The position numbers were made by a program, and so were the translations under genes. From positions 244,124 through 308,123 of the forward strand of contig NZ_JAFKCU010000004.1 in NCBI RefSeq assembly GCF_017254845.1: a stretch of 64,000 nt of DNA, given 5' to 3'. Source of the DNA: Algoriphagus pacificus. GTDB taxonomy: Bacteria; Bacteroidota; Bacteroidia; Cytophagales; Cyclobacteriaceae. Below the pieces are notes generated by a model. It ran no database searches, was not told the DNA's origin, and worked only from the letters and a program-made list of their open reading frames with translations. Of the stretch, positions 7,126 through 15,141 are shown in pieces (the stretch's first letter is position 1; every line of letters begins with the position of its first letter).

Positions 7126-7518
7126 CTAGATGGCGATATCGTAAACTTTTACTGTTTTCCACATATGGGAATATTTCTCTATAAATTCTAGATGCAGAGG
7201 GTCAGATTGGTAAACATCTTGGTCTTCTAAGCTATCAAAGAAAAGTGTACAGGAAACCTGAAAAGAATGATCTACTACATCTCTTTTAGCAGTAGCTGCG
7301 GGTGTGCCTGCGATAAATTTCCCTACTGTTTTACATCTTCCCAACATAGGCACAGCCTCGGTTAAAAACTCTTCTGTGTTTGCTACATCATGCAGGTAAA
7401 AATATACCTGATGAATCATTTTTTGTTTTGCCATTTCTTTAGCGATTGAATTAATAGGTAATACTGCTGCAGCACTTGCTACACCAACGGTTTTTAAGAA
7501 ATTTCTTCTTGAATTCAT
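7126..7518 (-). CDS. Exported Dabb (stress-responsive alpha/beta-barrel) domain protein with Tat-type signal
   Basis: This is a 130-residue protein. The first ~27 residues form a twin-arginine signal (SRRNFLK followed by a small-residue hydrophobic stretch). The remainder matches the Dabb fold: a starting strand IHQVYFYL, GRCKTVGKF, a VVDHSF strand and the ending SDPLHLEFIEKY. Dabb domains are small dimeric ferredoxin-like barrels; a few are enzymes such as olivetolic acid cyclase, and most are uncharacterised. A Tat signal implies folding in the cytoplasm before export, possibly with a bound ligand. It precedes the S41 peptidase on the same strand. Its biochemical role is not known. Confidence 0.8.
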   Translation of the reverse strand: MNSRRNFLKTVGVASAAAVLPINSIAKEMAKQKMIHQVYFYLHDVANTEEFLTEAVPMLGRCKTVGKFIAGTPAATAKRDVVDHSFQVSCTLFFDSLEDQDVYQSDPLHLEFIEKYSHMWKTVKVYDIAI

Positions 7519-7674
7519 GGTTTGATTAGGATTGGAGGGAAATTGATCTTAAAAATACAAGATAGATTTACCTCAAAGATTCTAAAGATAAAAATTTATA
7601 TTGCTTTTCGATAGTCGTTTTGAAAGCCCGATGCCTTAATTGAATTTCTGGCAATTGTTTAATTAAAAATATTC

Positions 7675-8661
7675 ATGAATTATCGCAAACTAGGAAAAAC
7701 AGGATTCGAGATCTCCGAAGTTGGACTAGGAACCTGGCAAGTAGGTGGAGGCTGGGGAAAACCATTTGACCCAAAAATAGCTGAGGAACTTTTACATAGT
7801 GCATTTGATCAGGGTATCAATTTTATAGATACCGCAGATGTTTACGATGGAGGATTAAGTGAAGCAGCAGTAGGAAAAGCTGTAAGAGAACGGTCTGAAA
7901 AAATCTATGTTGCCACAAAATGCGGTAGGAGAATCCAGCCGCATTTGAATGAAGGCTACACAACTGATAAGTTGAGAAGATACGTGGAGGATAGCTTAAG
8001 GAATACAGGATTGGATCAATTAGACTTAATTCAGCTTCACTGTCCGCCAGATGAGGTATATAAAAGAGATGAGATATTTGAGCTTTTTGAAGACCTGAAA
8101 AAAGAAGGAAAGATAGCTGCCATGGGAGTCAGTGTTGAAAAGGTGACTGAGGGTTTGAGTGCTATGAAGTATGACATTGTTTCATCGATTCAAGTAATTT
8201 TTAATGTCTTTCGCCAAAAACCAGCAGAAATTCTTTTTAGAAATACAGCTAAAAATGATATCGGAATTATTGTGAGAGTTCCATTGGCGAGTGGGCTATT
8301 AAGTGGTAAATTTTCGCCTCTAACGACTTTTGACAAGGATGATCACAGGAATTTTAATCGCGAAGGAAAAGCATTTGATAAAGGAGAAACCTTTTCAGGT
8401 GTTCCTCTCGATATAGCCTTTGAAGCAATTGAGGAATTGAAAAAGGAATTGGGAAGCGGGCAATCACTAGCAGCATTTGCCTTGAAATGGGTCTTAATGT
8501 TTCCTGAGGTGAGCACGGTTATTCCTGGAGCATCCAAGCTGAGCCAATTAGAATCAAATTCGAAAGTTTCAAGCTTACCTCCTTTGTCACCTGAGCAGAT
8601 GGAAATGGCCACCACAGTCTATGAAAAATATATCAAATCAGAAGTTCATCATTTGTGGTAA
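7675..8661 (+). CDS. Aldo/keto reductase
   Basis: A cytoplasmic NADPH-dependent oxidoreductase of 328 residues, the usual monomer length. The catalytic tetrad is visible: Asp52 and Tyr57 in DTADVY, Lys82 in VATKCG and His122 in QLHCPP. The C-terminal part has the cofactor-binding VPLASGLLSGKF and VIPGASK segments. The sequence is closest in style to the YajO/Tas-like bacterial group that reduces or isomerises sugars and small aldehydes, but substrate cannot be read from sequence. It is a single-gene unit, starting from its own upstream region and ending in a strong bidirectional terminator. Confidence 0.93.
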   Translation: MNYRKLGKTGFEISEVGLGTWQVGGGWGKPFDPKIAEELLHSAFDQGINFIDTADVYDGGLSEAAVGKAVRERSEKIYVATKCGRRIQPHLNEGYTTDKLRRYVEDSLRNTGLDQLDLIQLHCPPDEVYKRDEIFELFEDLKKEGKIAAMGVSVEKVTEGLSAMKYDIVSSIQVIFNVFRQKPAEILFRNTAKNDIGIIVRVPLASGLLSGKFSPLTTFDKDDHRNFNREGKAFDKGETFSGVPLDIAFEAIEELKKELGSGQSLAAFALKWVLMFPEVSTVIPGASKLSQLESNSKVSSLPPLSPEQMEMATTVYEKYIKSEVHHLW

Positions 8662-8662
8662 T

Positions 8663-8697
8663 AAAAAAGCCTTGGTTTCTGAAACCAAGGCTTTTTT
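8663..8697. terminator. Bidirectional terminator after the aldo/keto reductase
   Basis: A perfect 15-bp stem with GCCTTGG/CCAAGGC core flanked by A6 and T6 has a 5-nt loop. It fits exactly between the two converging stop codons. Confidence 0.92.
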
Positions 8698-8698
8698 A

Positions 8699-9616
8699 TT
8701 ATTGACCATTTTCTTTCTCTTTCCGAAGCTGAGCCATTTTCATTTGGTTCTGAACACGTTTGTGTTGATCCAATAAGAAATCGTAATTAATTATCTTTTT
8801 ATCTGTTCGCTCCATCAAAGAAATGAAGTCCTCGCCCACTCTGACAACCTGTAATTTTTTGCCACCCAACTTGCTATCACTCATTTTGATAAATAATTCA
8901 CCTTCTTTTTCTGTTACTTGACCTAGTTCCATTAAAATCGGGAAATAGTCTTTATCCACGGATTCCTGTATAGTAAGATTTGGGCTCCAGGCATTTCTCC
9001 CAAGTTCTAATTTTTGGTAATAATAGAATTTATGATTGGCAATCATTTCTTTAGCTGCAGCGATATCTAACTTTTCGGAAGTATATGCTTTCGCGGAATA
9101 AGTGGTCATTGTGCTGTTCCCAGGAGTATATTCATTACCATATTGATTTCCTCTCTGAAACTGGTTACCAATAAATAGGGCATTGGCTCCCATCATGAAA
9201 GCTTCTGTTTTAAGTTTTGTCAAGGCTCTGTTATTCACATTGTTGACGCTCGATAAAGTAGTTACACCTACAGCCTTTGAAAACAGATCACCTTTTATTT
9301 CCAAACCTTCCACTTCTACAGGATTGAAAGTGACAAACACTTTCTTGATATCTAATAGGGTATTTACTTCTTGAAAAGGAGTCTTGAACTCTTCAGTTCT
9401 TCCACTGGAAAATTCAATCTTGTCCACTAGGTTTTTATTAACCGTATAGAGGACTTCTTCACCCGGGAAAGTGTATTTTATGTGATTGTTTCCTACTTCC
9501 TTTACAGTCACCTCTTTGATTTCATCTTGCATATAGATTTTGTCATTCTTGGTTTGGGAGAATGATTTGCCAGAGAGGATGAGGCAAAGAAGCATGGGGA
9601 AAATGAGTTTTTTCAT
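8699..9616 (-). CDS. Uncharacterised exported protein
   Basis: The 305-residue product begins with a Sec signal peptide (MKKLIFPMLLCLILSGKSFSQ, cleavage likely after Phe-Ser). The mature protein starts with a small beta-rich segment (about 22-75) of the kind seen in Bacteroidota exported proteins that respond to a key such as EVTVKEVGNNHIKY. A middle segment around residues 110-165 (ALTKLKTEAFMMGANALF) resembles the metal-binding-like repeat of UPF0145-type domains, a weak resemblance only. The C terminus is Lys/Gln rich and helical. I do not recognise the family. It is a monocistronic gene between terminators. Confidence 0.75.
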   Translation of the reverse strand: MKKLIFPMLLCLILSGKSFSQTKNDKIYMQDEIKEVTVKEVGNNHIKYTFPGEEVLYTVNKNLVDKIEFSSGRTEEFKTPFQEVNTLLDIKKVFVTFNPVEVEGLEIKGDLFSKAVGVTTLSSVNNVNNRALTKLKTEAFMMGANALFIGNQFQRGNQYGNEYTPGNSTMTTYSAKAYTSEKLDIAAAKEMIANHKFYYYQKLELGRNAWSPNLTIQESVDKDYFPILMELGQVTEKEGELFIKMSDSKLGGKKLQVVRVGEDFISLMERTDKKIINYDFLLDQHKRVQNQMKMAQLRKEKENGQ

Positions 9617-9711
9617 ATCGGGTTTAGGGCTTAGTTTTCAAAAAAATATTAGCATTTTAATTTACGTATTAGTTTGAACTAAGTTTGTTTTAAATCTCCT
9701 TTTAACAAAAA

Positions 9712-9741
9712 AAATCCCTCAAATTTTCACTTGAGGGATTT
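9712..9741 (-). terminator. Terminator of typA
   Basis: An 11-bp stem AAATCCCTCAA/TTGAGGGATTT with an 8-nt loop is followed on the minus strand by a run of nine T. It begins 21 nt past the typA stop codon. Confidence 0.9.
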
Positions 9742-9761
9742 CTTAAAATATATAGAATTTT

Positions 9762-11567
9762 TTAAGCGTCTTTTTTCGCCATTCTTGCTCTTTCGTTTTC
9801 ATCCAAATAGATTTTTCTCATTCGGATGGTTTTTGGAGTGATTTCTAAGTATTCATCTTTTTGGATGTATTCCATGGATTCTTCCAAAGAGAATTTCACA
9901 GCAGGAGCGATCTTGGTATTGTCATCAGAACCAGAAGCACGCATGTTGGTCAATTTCTTACCTTTCTGCACGTTTACTACGATATCGTTGTCTCTGTTGT
10001 GAGCACCGATTACCTGACCTCCATAAAGTTCCTCTCCTGGATCAACGAAGAAAGTTCCTCTGTCCTGCAATTTGTCAATTGCGTAAGCAGTACACTGACC
10101 ACCTTCCATTGAGATGATAGATCCATTGTTTCTTTCAGGAATATTTCCTTTGAATGGCTCGTATGCAGTAAATCTATGGTTCATGATCGCTTCACCTTGA
10201 GTAGCGGTCAACACGTTGTTTCTTAAGCCAATCAAACCTCTTGAAGGAATTTTGAACTCTAAGTGTTGAAGATCACCTTTTGGCTCCATGATTAGCAATT
10301 CACCTTTACGCTGAGTTGCCAATTCGATTACTTTACCAGCAGATTCAGCAGGTACGTCTACTACCAATGTTTCAATTGGTTCGTTCTTTACTCCGTCGAT
10401 TTCTCTGTAAATAACCTGAGGTTGACCTACTTGAAGTTCGTAACCTTCTCTTCTCATTGTTTCGATCAAAACTGACAAGTGAAGAATACCACGACCATAT
10501 ACCAAGAATTTATCTTCAGAATCAGTAGACTCAACTCTCAAAGCCAAGTTTTTCTCTGTTTCTTTCATCAAACGATCTCTCAAGTGACGGGAAGTAACAA
10601 ATTTTCCTTCTTTACCGAAGAATGGAGAGTTGTTGATTGTGAAAAGCATATTCATGGTTGGCTCATCAATAGCAATTCTCTTAAGCGGCTCAGGATTTTC
10701 AGCTGCCGCAATGGTGTCACCGATTTCGAAATCTTCGATTCCAGTTACTGCGCAAATATCACCAGCTACAACTTCAGTAACTTTGGCTTTACCCAAACCC
10801 TCGAAAGTATGAAGTTCTTTTACTTTTACTTTTTTGAAGACATTGTCAACTTTGCAGAGGGTTACTTGCTGACCTTCTTTAATTGAACCTCTTTTTACTC
10901 TTCCGATGGCGATACGGCCAACGAAGTTGGAGTAATCCAAAGAAGTGATTTGCATTTGAAGAGATCCTTCTTCGATTTTCGGAGCAGGAATATGGTCTAC
11001 AATCGCATCAAGCAAAGGAATGATAGAATCGGTTGGGTTTTTCCAATCTGGGCCCATCCAATTTTGTTTAGCAGAACCGTAAAGCGTTTGGAAATCCAAC
11101 TGCTCTTCTGTTGCGTCTAGGTTGAACATTAAGTCAAAAACAGCTTCGTGAACTTCGTCAGGACGACAGTTTTCTTTGTCAACTTTGTTTACAACTACGA
11201 TAGGAGTCAATCCAAGGTCTAGTGCTTTGCCAAGAACGAATCTTGTCTGAGGCATAGGACCTTCGAAAGCATCCACCAAAAGGATTACGCCATCCGCCAT
11301 CTTCAAAACACGTTCTACTTCACCACCGAAATCGGCGTGACCAGGAGTGTCAATGATGTTGATTTTGGTGTCCCTGTATCGAACTGAAACGTTTTTAGAT
11401 AGAATGGTAATTCCTCTTTCACGTTCCAAGTCGTTGTTGTCCAAGATCAGGTCATCAAACTGTTGGTTCTCTCTGAAAATTTTAGAAGCATGAATGATTT
11501 TATCAACCAAGGTAGTTTTGCCGTGGTCAACGTGTGCGATGATCGCGATATTCCGAATATTCTGCAT
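9762..11567 (-). CDS. typA: Translational GTPase TypA/BipA
   Basis: TypA is a ribosome-associated GTPase of the EF-G superfamily that helps 50S assembly and stress or cold adaptation. The 601-residue length is normal. The GTPase motifs are all present: AHVDHGKTT (G1), RERGITI (G2), DTPGHADF (G3) and NKVDKENCRP (G4). Domains II, III and V follow, and the C-terminal TypA-specific domain contains GIHLSVLIETMRREG-like and LMKETEKNLAL segments. The minus-strand upstream DNA has a consensus -7 element at 11587-11594. It is monocistronic, with its own promoter and terminator. Confidence 0.97.
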   Translation of the reverse strand: MQNIRNIAIIAHVDHGKTTLVDKIIHASKIFRENQQFDDLILDNNDLERERGITILSKNVSVRYRDTKINIIDTPGHADFGGEVERVLKMADGVILLVDAFEGPMPQTRFVLGKALDLGLTPIVVVNKVDKENCRPDEVHEAVFDLMFNLDATEEQLDFQTLYGSAKQNWMGPDWKNPTDSIIPLLDAIVDHIPAPKIEEGSLQMQITSLDYSNFVGRIAIGRVKRGSIKEGQQVTLCKVDNVFKKVKVKELHTFEGLGKAKVTEVVAGDICAVTGIEDFEIGDTIAAAENPEPLKRIAIDEPTMNMLFTINNSPFFGKEGKFVTSRHLRDRLMKETEKNLALRVESTDSEDKFLVYGRGILHLSVLIETMRREGYELQVGQPQVIYREIDGVKNEPIETLVVDVPAESAGKVIELATQRKGELLIMEPKGDLQHLEFKIPSRGLIGLRNNVLTATQGEAIMNHRFTAYEPFKGNIPERNNGSIISMEGGQCTAYAIDKLQDRGTFFVDPGEELYGGQVIGAHNRDNDIVVNVQKGKKLTNMRASGSDDNTKIAPAVKFSLEESMEYIQKDEYLEITPKTIRMRKIYLDENERARMAKKDA

Positions 11568-11586
11568 GGTTTGCCTAATTGAGCCG

Positions 11587-11594
11587 CAAAAGTA
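11587..11594 (-). promoter_or_regulatory. Bacteroidota -7 promoter element of typA
   Basis: On the minus strand the bases read TACTTTTG, a full match to TAnnTTTG, 20 nt before the typA ATG. No well-spaced TTTG -33 element was found. Confidence 0.5.
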
Positions 11595-11831
11595 CGAATA
11601 ATATTTGGGAATCAGGTTATCAAATCGTGAAGTATAAACTTAAAAGTCTGAAAAGGCGAAATTCCCAATTTTCTAATTCCTCATAAAATAATTCTCTCAC
11701 AAAGTACGGGGAAGCCAATGTCTAAAAATTTATTACATACATGCCACATGGATTAGGAGTTCTGTCGATCTCAGGGTAAGCCTTTAGAGGAAATCAGTTT
11801 TTTGAGACTACTGATTGGTTTTTGTATAACT

Positions 11832-12458
11832 TCATGCCAAGTGAGCCCGCTTGACGGTGCTTGAAAGCACTCTAAATCCTGCTACTAATAAAAGACAAAA
11901 CCAAAATGCAAAACCATATAATATGGTTTGGTTGCTTAGCCCAGTCCATCCCAACCATTCTATTTTTAATACAAACTGACTTAGCATCGCAATTATAAAC
12001 AATGTGTTACCTGCTGCCACGATTTGGGAGTTTTTAAGCAATCTAGTTCTGATCAATCCAATCAATGCAATTACCAGAAATGTGAGAATAAAGCTTGTTT
12101 TCAAAACTTGATCTGCGAATTCAGGAGTATATGTTGAAAAAGGGACAATTATAAAACCAATCACATACGTCATTATTGCAACTTTAACCAGCGTCCAAAA
12201 AGAAAACATTTTTTTGAAAATAGCTTTCAGAATTCCTAAATGACTTTGAAGTAGGAGGGTTCGTTGGAATTTCTTCTGATCAAATTTATTCAGTTTTTCC
12301 AGTAGCAGTATATCGAAGGATTTGTTCCCATCCATTTTTTCTTCAATCTCAGTTGCAAAGTGGTCCACTAACTCTGCTCTAATGTCATCATAGAAGATAT
12401 TGCCACTAGTAAGGGAAGATTGAATTTGGGCGATTTGATTTTCTGAAAGCTTTCTCAT
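11832..12458 (-). CDS. Membrane protein of a PadR-linked pair, second member
   Basis: This 208-residue protein starts MRKLSENQIAQIQ and has a soluble N-terminal part of about 85 residues (with LVDHFATEIEEKM) followed by four predicted membrane segments. The N-terminal motif, a short acidic helical region ending in D-H, is shared with the gene just upstream, so the two are paralogues. Their frames overlap by 4 nt (ATGA), which implies translational coupling. The layout resembles membrane proteins that commonly accompany PadR regulators in Bacteroidota, some carrying DUF1700-like N termini. Function is unknown; membrane stress or lipid-related roles are only guesses from the regulator type. Confidence 0.8.
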   Translation of the reverse strand: MRKLSENQIAQIQSSLTSGNIFYDDIRAELVDHFATEIEEKMDGNKSFDILLLEKLNKFDQKKFQRTLLLQSHLGILKAIFKKMFSFWTLVKVAIMTYVIGFIIVPFSTYTPEFADQVLKTSFILTFLVIALIGLIRTRLLKNSQIVAAGNTLFIIAMLSQFVLKIEWLGWTGLSNQTILYGFAFWFCLLLVAGFRVLSSTVKRAHLA

Positions 12459-13135
12459 ATCAAGGAGGATTTAGTTTTTAGCTTCCAAGCTTCAAAAAGC
12501 GTCAGGGAATAGCTTACATAAATAAAGAATAATAACAATGTCCCCGCTATGAAGTAAGAACTCTCCATGTAATTAGGCACATCAAAAACCTTTGGAAGCA
12601 AAATCATCAAATTAAATGATGAAGTAATCAGAGAGAGCTGCATCATGATAGAAGCTAAAAGTGAAGATTGAATCCCTTTTGGACTAGCAATCATTTGTTT
12701 GATTTTCGATACTTTTTTAAAAGACTGATAGTAAATCCAAGCTGATAGAATCACAATTGCCACAATTGGAATGATCAATAGTTGCACTTTGGTTTTGTTG
12801 GAAACATCCATCCAAAAAAGGAAATAAAAGACTAGAATTAGTGCGGTAGCCAGAAATCGTGGCCAAGTGAAGTAAGTTTTAAAAATTGACCATTGTAGGT
12901 TGAATATCTCTTTTTTGGAGGCTTTTATAAATTTGGATTGAAGCGCATGGCAATATCTAAAGCTGAATTTTTGCTCCAACTCAAACAGTTCCTCTTCAAA
13001 TTTTGAACTTTCAAATCCCTCCAAATGACTTACATAGTGATCATAGATCTCCAGAAGAATTTCCGCTGAGGTCAATTCCTTCGCCGAGATAGCTTTTTTA
13101 ATCTGATCAAGTTCTTGTTCTGAAAGTTTTCTCAT
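12455..13135 (-). CDS. Membrane protein of a PadR-linked pair, first member
   Basis: A membrane protein of about 226 residues with the same plan as its downstream neighbour: MRKLSEQELDQIKKAI at the N terminus, then LEIYDHYVSHLEGF, a soluble region to about residue 85, and four hydrophobic segments. The start was set at the ATG giving MRKLSE because the paralogue begins with the same residues; an ATG at 13141 and a TTG at 13150 are in-frame alternatives. It lies 19 nt downstream of the PadR gene and is almost certainly co-transcribed with it. The duplicated arrangement suggests a hetero-oligomeric membrane complex, an inference. Confidence 0.8.
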   Translation of the reverse strand: MRKLSEQELDQIKKAISAKELTSAEILLEIYDHYVSHLEGFESSKFEEELFELEQKFSFRYCHALQSKFIKASKKEIFNLQWSIFKTYFTWPRFLATALILVFYFLFWMDVSNKTKVQLLIIPIVAIVILSAWIYYQSFKKVSKIKQMIASPKGIQSSLLASIMMQLSLITSSFNLMILLPKVFDVPNYMESSYFIAGTLLLFFIYVSYSLTLFEAWKLKTKSSLI

Positions 13136-13154
13136 TACCATTTTATTCAATAAA

Positions 13155-13502
13155 TCAGATATTAAAACCTGGTTTGATTTCTGGATTTAAAATCCTTTGA
13201 AGGTTTTCCACAAATCCTTGAAGTTCGGATAGCTTACTTGTCACTTCCTTTTGCCCGTCTTTGGTTAGGCTATAATATTTCCGAACGCGGTTATCCACTT
13301 GCTGAATCTCTGTTGTGAGTAATCCCTCAGCCTCCAATTTGTGAAGTGCAGGATAAAGCGCTCCCTCGGTGATTTTGATTTCCCCGGAAGTCAGTTCCTT
13401 GACACGCTGGGTGATTTCGTAGCCATACATCTTCTCATTTTCCTCAAGTAGTTTGAGGATTATAGTTTGAAGACTGCCTTTAATCAGATTGTTATTGGAC
13501 AT
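13155..13502 (-). CDS. PadR-family transcriptional regulator
   Basis: A 115-residue winged-helix regulator. The N-terminal segment from about residue 7 (KGSLQTIILKLLEE), MYGYEITQRV and the recognition region TEGALYPALHKLEAEGLL match the PadR fold, and RKYYSLTKDG forms the wing. A short C-terminal helix for dimerisation follows, as in subfamily 2 (LmrR-like). PadR proteins usually repress their own operon and release on binding small hydrophobic molecules. Here the operon contains the two membrane proteins, and three inverted repeats lie immediately upstream of the gene (13511-13577). The effector cannot be predicted. Confidence 0.92.
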   Translation of the reverse strand: MSNNNLIKGSLQTIILKLLEENEKMYGYEITQRVKELTSGEIKITEGALYPALHKLEAEGLLTTEIQQVDNRVRKYYSLTKDGQKEVTSKLSELQGFVENLQRILNPEIKPGFNI

Positions 13503-13510
13503 GTTTTTTT

Positions 13511-13577
13511 AGGTTTTAACCTATATGATGCTTAAATATATCATTTTCTTATATACCTAAAAAACTTATGTATATAA
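13511..13577. promoter_or_regulatory. Cluster of palindromes upstream of the PadR gene, likely operator
   Basis: Three inverted repeats occur within 67 bp: AGGTT-TT-AACCT (13511-13522), ATGAT-N10-ATCAT (13525-13544) and TTATATAC-N13-GTATATAA (13549-13577, 8-bp perfect arms). They lie 8-75 bp upstream of the PadR start, in the gap shared with the divergent beta-barrel gene. PadR proteins bind such AT-rich dyads; assignment of the exact site is inference. Confidence 0.5.
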
Positions 13578-13640
13578 TTTTCTCCTAAAAGTTCTTTTGG
13601 TTCCTTTTTTGATACCTGTATTTAAAAATTCCCGCTTTCC

Positions 13641-14231
13641 ATGAAAAAGATCTATCAATTCATTCAAATCGCTGTATTTTTTCTGATGGTGGTTCCTGCT
13701 TTTGGTCAAAATAAAGGGCCAGGTTTTGGAGTAAAAGGTGGATTGAATTACTCCACTTCTGGAAAATACTTTAAAGATGCCGAATCCATCTGGAAAAATC
13801 CCGGAGGTTCTTCCGGGTATCATTTTGGTGCTTTCTATAAAATCGGCAATTATGATTTGTTTCTGAGACCTGAATTAATGTATTCCAATACAAAATTTGA
13901 TGCAGGAATTGGCACTGTGAAATTGCAGCGTTTGGATGCTCCTGTGCTTGTGGGGATGAATTTTTTTAAATTTATCAGCTTAGTAGGAGGGCCCTCGTTT
14001 CACTATAGTTTAAAGGATAATTATTCTGATTTTTTTGAAAATTCACCTGATAAGAATTTGTTTTTCGGTTACCAATTTGGACTTGGTTTCAATGTAGGAC
14101 CAGTAGGTTTAGACTTAAGATATGAGCGTGTTTTTAATGATCAGAAGTTGACTTTAGATCAATTTTTAAAACGAAAAGACAACTTTAGAACCGAGCAAAT
14201 CATCCTTGGACTTTCTTTCCAGATTAAATAA
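13641..14231 (+). CDS. Small outer-membrane beta-barrel protein (PorT-like family)
   Basis: A 196-residue protein with a Sec signal peptide (MKKIYQFIQIAVFFLMVVPAFGQ) and a mature part made of alternating hydrophobic and polar beta strands rich in Gly and aromatic residues, beginning GFGVKGGLNYS and ending with the membrane-type strand QIILGLSFQIK. This is the profile of the eight-stranded outer membrane protein beta-barrel family common in Bacteroidota. It is divergent from the PadR operon and shares its upstream region. It is convergent with the SGNH hydrolase gene, with 3 nt between the stops. Its role is unknown; PorT of the T9SS is only a distant structural relative. Confidence 0.8.
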   Translation: MKKIYQFIQIAVFFLMVVPAFGQNKGPGFGVKGGLNYSTSGKYFKDAESIWKNPGGSSGYHFGAFYKIGNYDLFLRPELMYSNTKFDAGIGTVKLQRLDAPVLVGMNFFKFISLVGGPSFHYSLKDNYSDFFENSPDKNLFFGYQFGLGFNVGPVGLDLRYERVFNDQKLTLDQFLKRKDNFRTEQIILGLSFQIK

Positions 14232-14234
14232 AGC

Positions 14235-14900
14235 TCAATCTTCTATAAGAAAAGGAGTGAAGATTTCTTTCCAAAGCGCATACCCTTTTTCATTCATGTG
14301 CAGATTGTCGCCGATAAAAATATCTGCCCTAGGAACCCCTGTTTTATCTAACATGATGTCCCAAACATTAACAAAATTCACGTTTTCGTGAGCTGTGCAA
14401 TATTGGCGCATCAAATCATTTAAAACCAAATAGGAAGTTTTCAACTCCCATCTTGAAGGGCTAGGTTTAGCTGCTATCAGATTTACAGTGGTATTGGGTA
14501 ATTGCTTTTGGATACGAGTGACAATTTTATCCAAAGTTGCCATGATTTCAGCAGCAGTTTTACCGCCGTTGATATCATTATCTCCTTCGTAAATAAATAC
14601 TTTTGAGGGCTCTAGCCTCAAAACTAAAGGAAAAAGCTGTGCATCAAGATCCTCTGCAGTTGATCCACCAAAGCCCGTATTGATAATCGGTACCTCTGGA
14701 AATTGATCTTGCAAGCTTTTCCACATTCTCACACTGGAGCTACCAGTGAATAATACACTACCTTTTGCCCAGCCGATACTATCTAGATGATGGCTCATTT
14801 GAGCTACTTCCTTATCAAATCTATTTTCTTGGGCTTGCAGGTTTAAGCATCCAAAAGTTAATATTACTACTAGGAGTGAGAAGAGGTGTTTTGCTTTCAT
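14235..14900 (-). CDS. Secreted SGNH/GDSL-family hydrolase
   Basis: A 221-residue esterase-like enzyme with an N-terminal signal (cleavage probably near LQAQ, residues 21-24). Block I is FTGSSSVRMW with the nucleophile at about Ser55, block II is NTGFGGST with the oxyanion Gly, block III is YEGDNDI with the oxyanion Asn, and block V is DNLHMNEKG with the catalytic Asp and His. This block pattern is typical of the platelet-activating-factor acetylhydrolase-like SGNH group, often acetylesterases acting on acylated sugars or lipids. A Cys at residue 18 follows a poor lipobox, so lipidation is uncertain. No linked metabolic genes are present, so the substrate is not predictable. Confidence 0.9.
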   Translation of the reverse strand: MKAKHLFSLLVVILTFGCLNLQAQENRFDKEVAQMSHHLDSIGWAKGSVLFTGSSSVRMWKSLQDQFPEVPIINTGFGGSTAEDLDAQLFPLVLRLEPSKVFIYEGDNDINGGKTAAEIMATLDKIVTRIQKQLPNTTVNLIAAKPSPSRWELKTSYLVLNDLMRQYCTAHENVNFVNVWDIMLDKTGVPRADIFIGDNLHMNEKGYALWKEIFTPFLIED

Positions 14901-15141
14901 AAACTAAATATATTCTGTTTTTTCCAATGGCCAAAACCGTCCATAACATGCTCATTATCGCACACTTCGAACATTCTTTATTTTTGTCCAGTCTGATTTT
15001 CGTCACAAATTTTTTGTCAAAATCCCTTTTAAATGGCTGTTTTTAGTGATTTCGTCACTTTTTAAAGATAGGGTTCTGAATCCCTGCTTTTTTGGAGAAG
15101 TTTTAGCGTTATAGAATCAGTTCAATCCAAATAACTCTTCC

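Noticed and set aside
10479-10886. Long open frame opposite typA, and similar frames opposite leuS, trigger factor and the susC genes
   Set aside because: They are antisense shadows of well-conserved genes with no family resemblance or start context of their own.
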